Part shown: positions 16,899 to 25,347 of the stretch, piece after piece
Layout: each line of letters starts with the position of its first letter
Position numbering within the stretch: the stretch's first letter is position 1
DNA from: Caballeronia glathei
GTDB lineage: Bacteria; Pseudomonadota; Gammaproteobacteria; Burkholderiales; Burkholderiaceae
Assembly: GCF_000698595.1 (NCBI RefSeq)
Contig: NZ_JFHC01000026.1
Span: forward strand, 35,066-99,065
Direction: 5' to 3'
Length of the DNA stretch: 64,000 bases
Made by a program: the position numbers and the translations under genes
The notes under the pieces: generated by a model
What the model was told of the DNA's origin: nothing
The model's database searches: none
What the model saw: only the letters and a program-made list of their open reading frames with translations

Positions 16899-17804
16899 TT
16901 AGGCAATCGAAATAACGCCGGCGTCATTCCATAACTGGAGGGTGCCGTCGCCCGGATTCGTGAGCGGTAGATTGCCGCCGCCAAGGGTTAGCAACTCCTG
17001 AGGCGTAAGCGTTTGGCTGAAGAACACGGGTGGCGCAGACGGGTTTGGCGTGACGCCAGGGATGACCGATATGACGCCGCCGTTGTACCAAAGCGCTCCC
17101 GGCACCAGTCCATCCGGAGACGTTGGGAAATTGAGAGGCAGCGTCATCTGCAAAATGCCGCCGTTATTGATCAGATTGACGTTGACAAACTGATAGACGT
17201 ACTGGAACGGCACAGCCAGTTCGTTGTTTGCGAATAACTGCTGAAGTGCCTGCGCCTCGGGCGTCGAGAACACTGTGATAGAGAAGATGTTCCCGGAAAC
17301 GGTTATGGACGGAGGATTGTTTTGAACTGGCCAATCCGTCCCGTTCACGCCGTTGAGAAACCGATTAATCCGGTTCTTCAGCCATCCGATCGTGAAGACC
17401 TTCCCATCGCCGCGATACAGATTCCACGTCATCACCCGCTTGTAGATGTCATCGGAAGCCAGCGCCGCGGAGCCGGAGGACGAGATCTTCTGCCCGTTGT
17501 AGGGCATCGTGTTGTAGGCGTAGGCGTCGTATCCAGCGACTCTACTTGTCGTCGAGGATGACAGCACCGGGCGCGGGATACCGTAGATTCCTCGCGCGAT
17601 CCAGTCCAGTAGCGGGCCGGTGATGTTAGGCGACGTGTAGAGCGCTAACGGCGTGCTGGTGAACCACGAGAGATACCCTTGAGACAGCGAGTTGTAGGCG
17701 TCAACAAACGCCCTAAGATTCACATCGTCGGAATACTGCCGGTATAAATACGATGGAATTATTTGCTGCATCGGCAGCGTGGAAAATGACTCGATGTCGG
17801 CCAT
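16899..17804 (-). CDS. Baseplate protein, tail protein I-like (DUF2612 type)
   Basis: A 301-residue protein beginning with a helical region (IIPSYLYRQYSDDVNLRAF) and containing LLDWIARGIYGIPRP and DDIYKRVMTWNLYRGDGKV, features of baseplate proteins downstream of baseplate J. It probably links the baseplate wedge to the fibres. The C-terminal part carries two copies of an LW-x-x-G-G-V-I-S motif also found in the 72-residue protein downstream. Confidence 0.7.
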   Translation of the reverse strand: MADIESFSTLPMQQIIPSYLYRQYSDDVNLRAFVDAYNSLSQGYLSWFTSTPLALYTSPNITGPLLDWIARGIYGIPRPVLSSSTTSRVAGYDAYAYNTMPYNGQKISSSGSAALASDDIYKRVMTWNLYRGDGKVFTIGWLKNRINRFLNGVNGTDWPVQNNPPSITVSGNIFSITVFSTPEAQALQQLFANNELAVPFQYVYQFVNVNLINNGGILQMTLPLNFPTSPDGLVPGALWYNGGVISVIPGVTPNPSAPPVFFSQTLTPQELLTLGGGNLPLTNPGDGTLQLWNDAGVISIA

Positions 17805-17808
17805 ACAT

Positions 17809-19233
17809 TTAGCCTTGCGTGACCGTCACACCAGTCGCGGAACAGTTGAAGAAGCCTTCGGGGTCACCTTGGATAATGCTGGTGCCTGCGGCCGGCGTTG
17901 CCGGGACTCCGTTGATGACTACGGCAAACTGCAAAGTAGTGATATTCGGCGCCGCGATAACCGATGCGACGGCGTTTTGAAACGTGGCCGTCATCTCGAG
18001 CAGGTTGATCGGCTGGCCCACAAAAATACTGTTCAGGTAAGACTGCAATGCCGGTGCCGCCAACTGATTAACCGATGGACCCGCGGTGAAGTTCGGAAGC
18101 GTCGTATTCCACGTGACCGCCGCCGTCACGTTTTGCTGCGGCGGATTGACGAACGGAATGGAATACGTGTTCGGGTTCTGAAACAACGAAACGACAACGT
18201 CGCGCGGATTCGGCGAGAACGTGGCGCCTCCGACATAGGCACCGAAGGCGGTGCCGTTTGTCGTCGTGGTGATCGTGTTTCCAGCGATGGATCCGACCGT
18301 ATAGGTGACGTTGTATGCAGTCGGCGTTGCGCCTGTCACCGTGAACGTCTGACCCACACTGAATCCAGTAGGCAAGTTCGTCGTGATGACAACGGGGTTC
18401 GCTGCCGTCATGGCGGTGATGCCAAGCTGAGAACCCTGAAGCGCCGCGATGTCGGGAACGCTCTGAAGGATCGCCGTCGCGACAGAGAATTCATCGCCGC
18501 CACCGCAGACGATCTGCCATCCGCCAGGCAACTGATTGACCGATATAAGACGCTGCTGGACGCCGGTGACCTTGCCGAGCAGAGTCTTAACGAACGCCGG
18601 CGTTCCCGTCACTGTGACGAGGCCAGCCTGCAGCACGCGCGCCCGATAGTCCTGAACGCTTTCCGTTGTCGTGGCCGGCGTCCCCGCTTCCGGGTTCGTC
18701 ACCGTGACCGCAAACGCACTCGGGACAGACGTGACGATTTTCGAGACCGTTCCAGCCGGAATCGCGAAGGTTCCACTGTTCGTCGATACAGCTAACAGGA
18801 GAGGGCTGGTGCCACCCGCCTGGATAACGCCGCCGTCCTGCAGCGAATATTGGTTTGTACCGTCGCCGACCAAGAAGCCCGGCTGAAATACGAATCCTGG
18901 CGGCCCGGAGAACTGCACAAAGACGCTGCCGTTGGCCGCCACGCCCTGCGGAACGCCGAATTGCGCGCCGAGCTGGGCGAGGATGAATGCGTTGGCGCCG
19001 AAAGGCGTCACAGAGTTGATCGCGTCGACTCGAGCCTGATCAATGGTGATAAGTGCGCCGACGTCTGTGCCGGTGATGTCGTCGATCAAACCAGCCGGCA
19101 ATACAGTGAAGCCGGGCGACTGCGACGCCACGAAATTGATCAGGTTCTGATACAGAGTCTGTACGGGCGTGGTCGTTGGCCCTGCCGCGGTCATCACCAA
19201 CGGGATGTTCGTTGGGTTAATGGTTGTAGCCAT
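17809..19233 (-). CDS. Baseplate J-like protein
   Basis: A 474-residue wedge protein of the contractile-tail baseplate. Typical J-family segments: DDITGTDVGALITIDQARVDAINSV near the N-terminus, FVQFSGPPGFVFQPGFLVG, and ESVQDYRARVLQAGLV with VKTLLGKVTGVQQRLISV. A beta insert at about residues 285-345 (TVTGATPTAYNVTYTVGS) interrupts it and resembles inserts in the sheath and the 32044 protein. It follows a terminator and precedes the tail protein I-like gene, the standard order. Confidence 0.85.
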   Translation of the reverse strand: MATTINPTNIPLVMTAAGPTTTPVQTLYQNLINFVASQSPGFTVLPAGLIDDITGTDVGALITIDQARVDAINSVTPFGANAFILAQLGAQFGVPQGVAANGSVFVQFSGPPGFVFQPGFLVGDGTNQYSLQDGGVIQAGGTSPLLLAVSTNSGTFAIPAGTVSKIVTSVPSAFAVTVTNPEAGTPATTTESVQDYRARVLQAGLVTVTGTPAFVKTLLGKVTGVQQRLISVNQLPGGWQIVCGGGDEFSVATAILQSVPDIAALQGSQLGITAMTAANPVVITTNLPTGFSVGQTFTVTGATPTAYNVTYTVGSIAGNTITTTTNGTAFGAYVGGATFSPNPRDVVVSLFQNPNTYSIPFVNPPQQNVTAAVTWNTTLPNFTAGPSVNQLAAPALQSYLNSIFVGQPINLLEMTATFQNAVASVIAAPNITTLQFAVVINGVPATPAAGTSIIQGDPEGFFNCSATGVTVTQG

Positions 19234-19246
19234 CTAGGTCGGGCCA

Positions 19247-19272
19247 ATAAAAAAGCCCGCCTAAGCGGGCTT
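19247..19272 (-). terminator. Rho-independent terminator
   Basis: An 8-bp stem (AAGCCCGC/GCGGGCTT, loop CTAA); on the minus strand the T-tract TTTTTTATTGG follows. It lies after the 19301 fibre gene and before baseplate J, suggesting that the fibre gene is partly insulated from the genes below. Confidence 0.85.
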
Positions 19273-19300
19273 GTGACTGATTAAAAGACTTGCGTGTTGG

Positions 19301-20215
19301 TTATCGAACTCGCCGCGCGCGGATGAACCCGTTCGCCGTCATCGTGCCGCCTGAGAACGTCGATTGCGCTACGCAAAACGTCGTCGTCGGACTCGCGAGA
19401 CTCACACGCACGGTCGGCGTTTCCAAAACCTGGGCTGCTGCGATAGGAAACCCGCTGGCTAGCTGGACGAAGCCGCCGAGATTAGACCCCGGCACAGTCG
19501 CTGAGGTCGTATTGATGCCGGCCGCGAGGACAGTTGGCGTTACCCCGGCTGCCGGAGCGAACGTCACCGCACACGAAACATCCCAATCTCCCGCCGGCAG
19601 GTTCGTGATGCTCGTTGCATTTGCCGCCGTCGAACTCGTTAGCGACGTTCCTGCGGTTGAGTTCGACTGATACTCGCCGACCGAACCCGCGTTCGCGTTG
19701 TTGTTCGTCGTCGTGCCGACGATATTCGGCGTTGTGATCGTCGGCGACGTGCCAAAGACCAGCGAGCCACTCCCCGTTTCGTCCGAGATCACACCGAGCA
19801 GCTGCGCGCTGGTCGTCGCGGCGAATTGAGACAGCGGGTTGCCCGTTCGAGCGACACCCGTCAGGCATACGAACCCGGTGCCGTTTGACCATTGCAGAGA
19901 GCTGTTCGAGCTGCTGCAGCTCGGCATGCTGAATGCTGTCGGCGCAGCGCTCGAGCCAGTTGCGTTCGCGAGCACCGTATTCGCTGCAACAGGCGAAAGA
20001 CCAGAGATCGGGATCGAAATATTCGGCGCATTGAGGACACCCGTCACCGTAAGAGTCGGGACGGTGAGCGGCCCATTTAGAACCCCGCCCGACAGCGACA
20101 GAACGTTCGAAAACGCATTGTTAAGCTGTGCCGCCGTCAGAATCTGACCTGAGGTGAACTGTGCGTTCGCCGTCGAACAGGCGAGCAGCAACAGGAATGC
20201 AAGACGTTTGATCAT
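19301..20215 (-). CDS. Fibre-like protein with signal peptide
   Basis: A 304-residue protein with a Sec leader (MIKRLAFLLLLACSTANAQ, ANA-Q site). Then comes a fibre-like start (FTSGQILTAAQLNNAFSNVL), low-complexity Ser/Thr/Asn-rich beta repeats (SPTITTPNIVGTTTNNNAN) and a compact C-terminal domain ending ANGFIRARRVR. It sits between baseplate genes, where a fibre or an inserted surface gene could be. Start overlaps the stop of the 20212 gene. Confidence 0.65.
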   Translation of the reverse strand: MIKRLAFLLLLACSTANAQFTSGQILTAAQLNNAFSNVLSLSGGVLNGPLTVPTLTVTGVLNAPNISIPISGLSPVAANTVLANATGSSAAPTAFSMPSCSSSNSSLQWSNGTGFVCLTGVARTGNPLSQFAATTSAQLLGVISDETGSGSLVFGTSPTITTPNIVGTTTNNNANAGSVGEYQSNSTAGTSLTSSTAANATSITNLPAGDWDVSCAVTFAPAAGVTPTVLAAGINTTSATVPGSNLGGFVQLASGFPIAAAQVLETPTVRVSLASPTTTFCVAQSTFSGGTMTANGFIRARRVR

Positions 20216-20616
20216 GCTAGGGTCGATGAATTGAGAGTGAACGTGTTATCGAGTTGAGGAGCAACGATCGAAGAGTCCACATAGGGAGTCAATATCGCCC
20301 CGTTGTGGCAAACGGCGGTCACTTGATAGACCGGCGGGAATGATCCCTGTACGCGCGCGATAGTGAGCGATGCGAAGTGCGGGGAAAACTGCTGCTGAAT
20401 TTGATTTACGTAAAAATCAGGGAGGACTTGAGTGACGATCGTTTGCATCTGCGGAATGCCCGTATTGGCAAAAAATGGGCTCTCTCCCAGATTCAGCTTT
20501 AGCGCTTGAGCTAGAGTGGTCAGCCAACAATTGTCATCAAAGCCGTTCGCATCCGTTTCAACCTTGACCCATGTTTTAGTGCCATCGGCATTGGCGATTC
20601 TTCCCCACGTACGCAT
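20212..20616 (-). CDS. Putative baseplate protein (gp25/W-like position)
   Basis: A 134-residue protein (GFDDNCWLTTLAQALKLNLGESPFFANTG, then IVTQVLPDFYVNQIQQQFSPHF). Length and place between spike and baseplate J fit gp25-like wedge proteins; the match is by context and general shape. A plus-strand gene is wedged directly upstream of its start. Confidence 0.55.
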   Translation of the reverse strand: MRTWGRIANADGTKTWVKVETDANGFDDNCWLTTLAQALKLNLGESPFFANTGIPQMQTIVTQVLPDFYVNQIQQQFSPHFASLTIARVQGSFPPVYQVTAVCHNGAILTPYVDSSIVAPQLDNTFTLNSSTLA

Positions 20617-20647
20617 TTCAATCCCTCAAAGAGCAAATGGAGAAACC

Positions 20648-20989
20648 ATGATTCGCATAACCCTGCTGTCTATCTTGCTGGTCTCATCGGCGGCCAACGC
20701 ACAAGACGTCGACCTCGCTGGCATTCCGCAAAACTGCGAGGCGCCGCTCGCGCGGGATATGGAACTGTCGAACATTCCGTATCTGTTGGACCTCGGTCCC
20801 AACGCCGCGAAGATATCGTCTATCAAGAACGTCGGCGGTACGCCGGCTTACGAGTACTATCCGGGCCTTCATCGCATCGACTGTTACATCACTGTCCGCT
20901 GGAGCAACGGGGAAGTGGACTTCATGCACAAATTCAGCATGTGGGAAGACCGTTACGACGGCATCAAGGGCACGTATTCGCAGCGCTAG
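20648..20989 (+). CDS. Secreted small protein on the opposite strand (moron candidate)
   Basis: A 113-residue protein with a clean Sec signal peptide (MIRITLLSILLVSSAANAQ) and a mature part with two Cys residues (IPQNCEAP, HRIDCYI) that could form a disulfide. It has its own ribosome site (GGAG, six bases before ATG). It is the only supported plus-strand gene inside the late operon, lies in a 370-base slot between two baseplate genes and overlaps the spike gene by four bases tail to tail. Phage genes placed this way are often expressed from the prophage and alter the host. Function unknown. Confidence 0.7.
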   Translation: MIRITLLSILLVSSAANAQDVDLAGIPQNCEAPLARDMELSNIPYLLDLGPNAAKISSIKNVGGTPAYEYYPGLHRIDCYITVRWSNGEVDFMHKFSMWEDRYDGIKGTYSQR

Positions 20990-21690
20990 TTGATCGGCGG
21001 ATCGGTTTGAACCTTCGTGCCAGTGCCAGGGAAGTATCCGTGCGTATGGTTCTCGTAGCTCTCGCCGTTGATGCTCAGTCCCGAACCGTTCAGCACGATG
21101 GTATTTGCGCCGAACGTCATCGTGATGCCGGCCGCGTTGAGAACCAGCGATGTCGCGCCGAACGTCAGAGCGGTCTCTGTTCCATTCACGACGATGGTCG
21201 ACGTCCCGAAGGTAACGGTCGTTCCATCGGTGTTCGTGACGATTTCGGACCTCGTGCCCTGCGTCGTGCGGATGATCGCGCCGTTCGGGCCTTGAACCTG
21301 CGCCGCGTTCTGATCGATCGGGCCTGATCCGGCGTTGCTGATCGGCACGAACACGAGCGCGCTAAGGTTGCCGGGGCGCGTCAGATTCGCTACGCCACCG
21401 CCGAGCCCCGAAACGCCGCCAAGGTAGGCGTCGGCCGGCATCGTGACGCCCTTGTCGCCAACCTGAGTCGGCATCCGGATCCACGGGCTCTCCGCCTTCG
21501 GGATCGTGATGTTCGGGAGCGTCAGCGGCGCCGCGCTGACTTCAAACGCAACCGTGACAATCGAGCCCGAGACGCTGACGACTCGGCAGGGAAGCGCGCG
21601 CCCGGTGTTCGAGATGGCTTGCTGAGCCCGGTTGATCGCCAACTGATTCGAGCTCTTCTGAACCCAAAGCTTCGCGTAATTGTCAGCCAT
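20986..21690 (-). CDS. Baseplate spike protein (gpV-like)
   Basis: A 234-residue membrane-piercing spike. The N-terminal OB-like part (PCRVVSVSGSIVTVAFEVSA) is followed by beta-helix repeats (TVTFGTSTIVVNGTETALTFG) and the apex motif NHTHGYFPGTGT, whose H-x-H pattern binds an iron ion in known spikes. It belongs under the hub of the contractile tail. The gene follows the hub gene and overlaps it by eight bases. Confidence 0.85.
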   Translation of the reverse strand: MADNYAKLWVQKSSNQLAINRAQQAISNTGRALPCRVVSVSGSIVTVAFEVSAAPLTLPNITIPKAESPWIRMPTQVGDKGVTMPADAYLGGVSGLGGGVANLTRPGNLSALVFVPISNAGSGPIDQNAAQVQGPNGAIIRTTQGTRSEIVTNTDGTTVTFGTSTIVVNGTETALTFGATSLVLNAAGITMTFGANTIVLNGSGLSINGESYENHTHGYFPGTGTKVQTDPPIN

Positions 21691-22645
21691 TTGGATTCAT
21701 GATGCAGTTAGCGATCGTGACCCATTGCGTTGCGTCGGCGGAACGGAAACTTCCGATCTGGCGCAGCTCGGACACGATGAAATTGTTCTGAAACGTCGTC
21801 TGATTCTTGATGGTCGACGGGAACGAATTCGAACTGGTTGTCACGAAGCCTGGCAGGTTTTGAAGCCCCTGCGGCATCCGGACCATTCCGCCCATCACGA
21901 GGTCGGCGCGCGCAACCATCTTTAGCTGAATCGTGTTGACGGCAATCCACGTTGGCTGCCCGACGAAATCTGTAAATGCTAGTTGGATCGGCGTAGGCAA
22001 AAACGTCTTGTCGAAAACGACGACCCGGCCGCCTTGAATGCCGATCGTCACCGGGTTATCGAAAACGCCCTCGGTGATTTCCGATACAGCCTGCGCCAAC
22101 TGGTCAAGCGTGCCGCATACGTGGATCTCGTCGAAGTTCTGGACGAAATCGCTGCTGATATGCATATCCACCGGCATATTGGGATAGGCAACCGAAAACG
22201 TCTGTTGCAGCGCCGTGGAAAGTTGCGTGCCGGCGGTCCAGTTAAGAACGAAGTTCCCCGGATTGTCGATCGTGAACGTAGCCGGGATGACAACGAAATC
22301 CAGCGTTTGCTCTACGCCTTCCCAATTTCCATACGACTGGAAAATTTGCCCCTTCAGGATCGTCCCGGCCTGCGCCGGATTGACGAGCGGCAGACCCGCC
22401 TTCATGCCCGCTTTTAGTTCGAGCGTCATGCCGGCGAACTGCTGCGACTGGGTCAAATCCTTCAGCGAGATTCCGCGAAGCGTGACCGTCGAGGCGCCGC
22501 TCGGCGTGCCGTACGGGCCGACCAACGCGTCATACTCGATTTCCAGCGCCGCGGGGTCGTAGACTCCTTTCGGGTGCGAAGTGAAGACCCGCGTCGGCGT
22601 CGTGGTGCCTTGAGGCGTGAGAGAGAGCTCGTAGAATCGGCTCAT
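21683..22645 (-). CDS. Baseplate hub protein
   Basis: A 320-residue protein upstream of the spike gene, in the order hub-spike-wedge seen in contractile-tailed phages. It contains a long beta-rich domain (LEIEYDALVGPYGTPSGASTVTL) and VFDNPVTIGIQGGRVVVFDK. The family resembles Mu gp44-type or gpD-type hubs. Identity rests on position, size and composition rather than a diagnostic motif. Confidence 0.65.
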   Translation of the reverse strand: MSRFYELSLTPQGTTTPTRVFTSHPKGVYDPAALEIEYDALVGPYGTPSGASTVTLRGISLKDLTQSQQFAGMTLELKAGMKAGLPLVNPAQAGTILKGQIFQSYGNWEGVEQTLDFVVIPATFTIDNPGNFVLNWTAGTQLSTALQQTFSVAYPNMPVDMHISSDFVQNFDEIHVCGTLDQLAQAVSEITEGVFDNPVTIGIQGGRVVVFDKTFLPTPIQLAFTDFVGQPTWIAVNTIQLKMVARADLVMGGMVRMPQGLQNLPGFVTTSSNSFPSTIKNQTTFQNNFIVSELRQIGSFRSADATQWVTIANCIMNPNG

Positions 22646-22917
22646 GGGACAATCTCAAAGTTTCCCGTGTCCGCCCTAAACAGAATCGTCGACGAAGAGA
22701 ACACGCCCGGCGCCAAAAAGATGTCAAATCCGAGCGGGGAACCGACCATCGCACCGGACCAAAACATCGTGCCAGAGCTATCAAGAATGGACAAATACCA
22801 TCTCTGTCCAGCTATGTTCCACGTCACATTTCCAACGAAGCTTCCGCCGTCGAGCGTGAGCTGCGTAGAGAAGGGCGGCGACGAAAGGTTGTTGGGAGTG
22901 AACGGGATTAAAGTCAC
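22642..22917 (-). CDS. Small baseplate-region protein
   Basis: A 91-residue beta-rich protein (SFVGNVTWNIAGQRWYLSILD; MVGSPLGFDI). It overlaps both neighbours by four bases and is surely part of the tail operon. Proteins of this type occur beside hub genes in related phages; the function is not known. Confidence 0.65.
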   Translation of the reverse strand: MTLIPFTPNNLSSPPFSTQLTLDGGSFVGNVTWNIAGQRWYLSILDSSGTMFWSGAMVGSPLGFDIFLAPGVFSSSTILFRADTGNFEIVP

Positions 22918-23654
22918 AGTGCGCTGCTCAGATAAGTGTTCACGACGCCCGCAATGCCCGTCACGTTAGAGACAGCGTTCTGCGCAGACGAGCCCACGGC
23001 GACCGCGGCATTCGACCAGAACGACGATCCCGCAGCAGGCGTTGCACCGGATACTGAGGCGCCGCTAGAAAGCTTGCTCATCAAGGAATTGAGCGCTGCA
23101 GTTGCCTGCTGACCCGTGACTAGGGGCTGCACAAAATCGAGCTGATACTCAATCTGCTGCTGCTTTCCGGCGCCGCCCGTCGTATCCGTCATCGACGTCA
23201 GGATCGCGTTTTTATAGATGTAGGCCGGCGTGGCGATGTGATATGTTCCGCCGGCCGCATTGTGGGCCACCAGCGAATTCTGCAGACTGGTGAAGATGGC
23301 GGTTTTCGTTAGGTAGCCCGCCGTATCCTTGACCGGCGCAATCATGCGCAGCGAGATGTTCAACGGCTGCTGAATCGTCGCGTTAGCGGCCGTCTGCTGA
23401 TTGGCAAAAGGATAGGTCGCGATCTGCTGATTGACGAGCGTCGAGCCCGGAACCGGAACGAATCGCGCGAAGAAATCGCTGGTCGAGAAGCCATCAGACG
23501 CTGCGCCTTGCAGGAACGCTGCCGATTGACCCACCAGAGCAATAATCGGCAGCATTCCGCCCAGCGTGGTTGACGCGATACCGTCGACCAGGATGATAGG
23601 CGACACCTGGAAGGCGAGGTCATAGACCGTAGCGAATGCCGGTTGATTTGCCAT
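22914..23654 (-). CDS. Tail/baseplate protein between tape measure and hub
   Basis: A 246-residue protein. The first part (FATVYDLAFQVSPIILVDGIA) and KQQQIEYQLDFVQPLVTG fit the class of proteins coded after the tape measure in contractile phages, which join the tube end to the hub. The C-terminus is Ala/Ser-rich. No catalytic motif is seen. Confidence 0.6.
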   Translation of the reverse strand: MANQPAFATVYDLAFQVSPIILVDGIASTTLGGMLPIIALVGQSAAFLQGAASDGFSTSDFFARFVPVPGSTLVNQQIATYPFANQQTAANATIQQPLNISLRMIAPVKDTAGYLTKTAIFTSLQNSLVAHNAAGGTYHIATPAYIYKNAILTSMTDTTGGAGKQQQIEYQLDFVQPLVTGQQATAALNSLMSKLSSGASVSGATPAAGSSFWSNAAVAVGSSAQNAVSNVTGIAGVVNTYLSSAL

Positions 23655-23655
23655 A

Positions 23656-25344
23656 TCAGTGCTGCGCCGCGTTCTGTGAAACCGCTACACGCGCGGCCGT
23701 TTGGTTCGTGATATTGACGTTGACGGTCTGGCCGCCCTTCGCCATCAAAGTCACGATCTTGTTGATGTAATCCTGTGTTTCCTTTGGCGCAAACTTCTCC
23801 CAGTTTGCACCGTGCGCAGCGATGTCCTTATCAAGGTGTCCCATTCCCCAGTTATAGGCAGCAAGAGCCTTGCGGTTATCGCCGTTATAGCGCTTCAGCA
23901 GGAACGTGTCGTATCGCCTTGCTGCATCCTGGGCATCATGCAAATTATTGACATCTCCATGACCCCATTCATCCCACGTAGCCTTCATGAACTGCATCGG
24001 TCCCATTGCGCCTTTCTTAGAAAGGAGCTTCTTACCGCGGCTTGATTCGACCGTGTATTGGGCGTCGATCATGGACGCTAAACGATTGCCAGCTGCGGCC
24101 GGCCCAGCGCCGCCGGCCGCCGCATTAGAATTGCCAATCGTCCCAAGCGGGTGATTTGAGTCCACCGAGAATGCGGGGGAGGAGCCGCCGGACTTGATTG
24201 AACCAAGCGTAAAAATGTCGCGTAGTCCGTAACCGAGTCTAGCCAAGCCTCCCGTTAGCGTATTGGATTTTGCAGCATCGGCGCGTGAAACCGGCGGACC
24301 TTCAAGGGCCCTCAGCAATTCCTTGCCCTGCGGACCCGCCACCTTCAGCAGCGCGGTCGCAGCGACTGCGGCAGCATCGCCCATGACCTTCAGTTCAGGA
24401 CTAGCCGCAGCAAGCTGCTCGTTGAAAGTGTTGAGTACCTGCGCCCAATCTGCCTTCAGCGCCGCCTTAACGTCCGACGCCTGATCCGCAGTGCCCTGAT
24501 TGACTTCCATCGCCTTAGCAGCGGAAATCGTCTTCTGCTGAGCCTTCATCCAGTCCGAGTCGCTATAGCTTGCACCCGTTCTCAACTGCTGCGGCGAGAG
24601 GAAATCCGTGAAGCCGTAAGCCTGCGCCATCGAGGCGGCCGGCATACCTGACTTTTGCCACTCGCGATACTTCCCGCTTGCAGCACGGGAGAAGTCGTAC
24701 GTCAGTTGCTCCGCGTCCTCGTTCTGGATCTGCTGAGGCGTCAGGCCGGCGGAAATAAATGCCCGCCATTTGCTGACGTCGCCTTGCGCGTTCGCAACGT
24801 TGCCGAGGTCCGACGCGCCAAGCCCGAACTTTTCGAAGTTCGCCCCGAACGCCTGCGTTTGGCCGATGCGAAGGCCGAGCCCGCGGGCCTGAAGATTCTG
24901 TCCGGCCAGTTGATTCGTTGCGCCATAGACCGCGGCGATTGCGGTTCCGATACCGCTCGCGCCTACTGTGCCCAGCTTGAGCAGGATAGAGCTCATGCCG
25001 GACATCGATTTGTGCATAGCCGCCGATGCCTTCTGCATCCGCGTCATCTGGATCGCGCCGTCTTTGGCTTTTGTATTGAACTTGTCCTGCACCCCGGTGG
25101 CTTTGAGCATGGCCTTCGAGATGGCATCCGCCTGGATGGCGGCAATCATGAGGAAGTCCTTCGACGACTTGGACGACTTCGAAAAATGATCCATGCCGCC
25201 GCTGGCATCATCGATTACGTCGACGACCTTTTTCCAGTCCTCCGGCATATCCGAAAGCTGCGACTGATACTTCTGGAAGAGGGCTTGGAACTCGCGGAAC
25301 TTGGTGTCGTCGACGTCGACGGTGATTATCGATTTTGCCGCCAT
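23656..25344 (-). CDS. Tape measure protein with lytic transglycosylase domain
   Basis: A 562-residue protein, short for a tape measure, suggesting a short tail. Residues 1-380 are mostly helical with coiled coil and a hydrophobic patch near 115-145. The C-terminal 130 residues are a soluble lytic transglycosylase domain: YTVESSRGKKLLSKKGAMGP with the likely catalytic Glu, then MQFMKATWDEWG and ALAAYNWGMGHL. The domain would open peptidoglycan during DNA entry. It follows the tail assembly chaperone pair, as expected. Confidence 0.88.
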   Translation of the reverse strand: MAAKSIITVDVDDTKFREFQALFQKYQSQLSDMPEDWKKVVDVIDDASGGMDHFSKSSKSSKDFLMIAAIQADAISKAMLKATGVQDKFNTKAKDGAIQMTRMQKASAAMHKSMSGMSSILLKLGTVGASGIGTAIAAVYGATNQLAGQNLQARGLGLRIGQTQAFGANFEKFGLGASDLGNVANAQGDVSKWRAFISAGLTPQQIQNEDAEQLTYDFSRAASGKYREWQKSGMPAASMAQAYGFTDFLSPQQLRTGASYSDSDWMKAQQKTISAAKAMEVNQGTADQASDVKAALKADWAQVLNTFNEQLAAASPELKVMGDAAAVAATALLKVAGPQGKELLRALEGPPVSRADAAKSNTLTGGLARLGYGLRDIFTLGSIKSGGSSPAFSVDSNHPLGTIGNSNAAAGGAGPAAAGNRLASMIDAQYTVESSRGKKLLSKKGAMGPMQFMKATWDEWGHGDVNNLHDAQDAARRYDTFLLKRYNGDNRKALAAYNWGMGHLDKDIAAHGANWEKFAPKETQDYINKIVTLMAKGGQTVNVNITNQTAARVAVSQNAAQH

Positions 25345-25347
25345 GGC

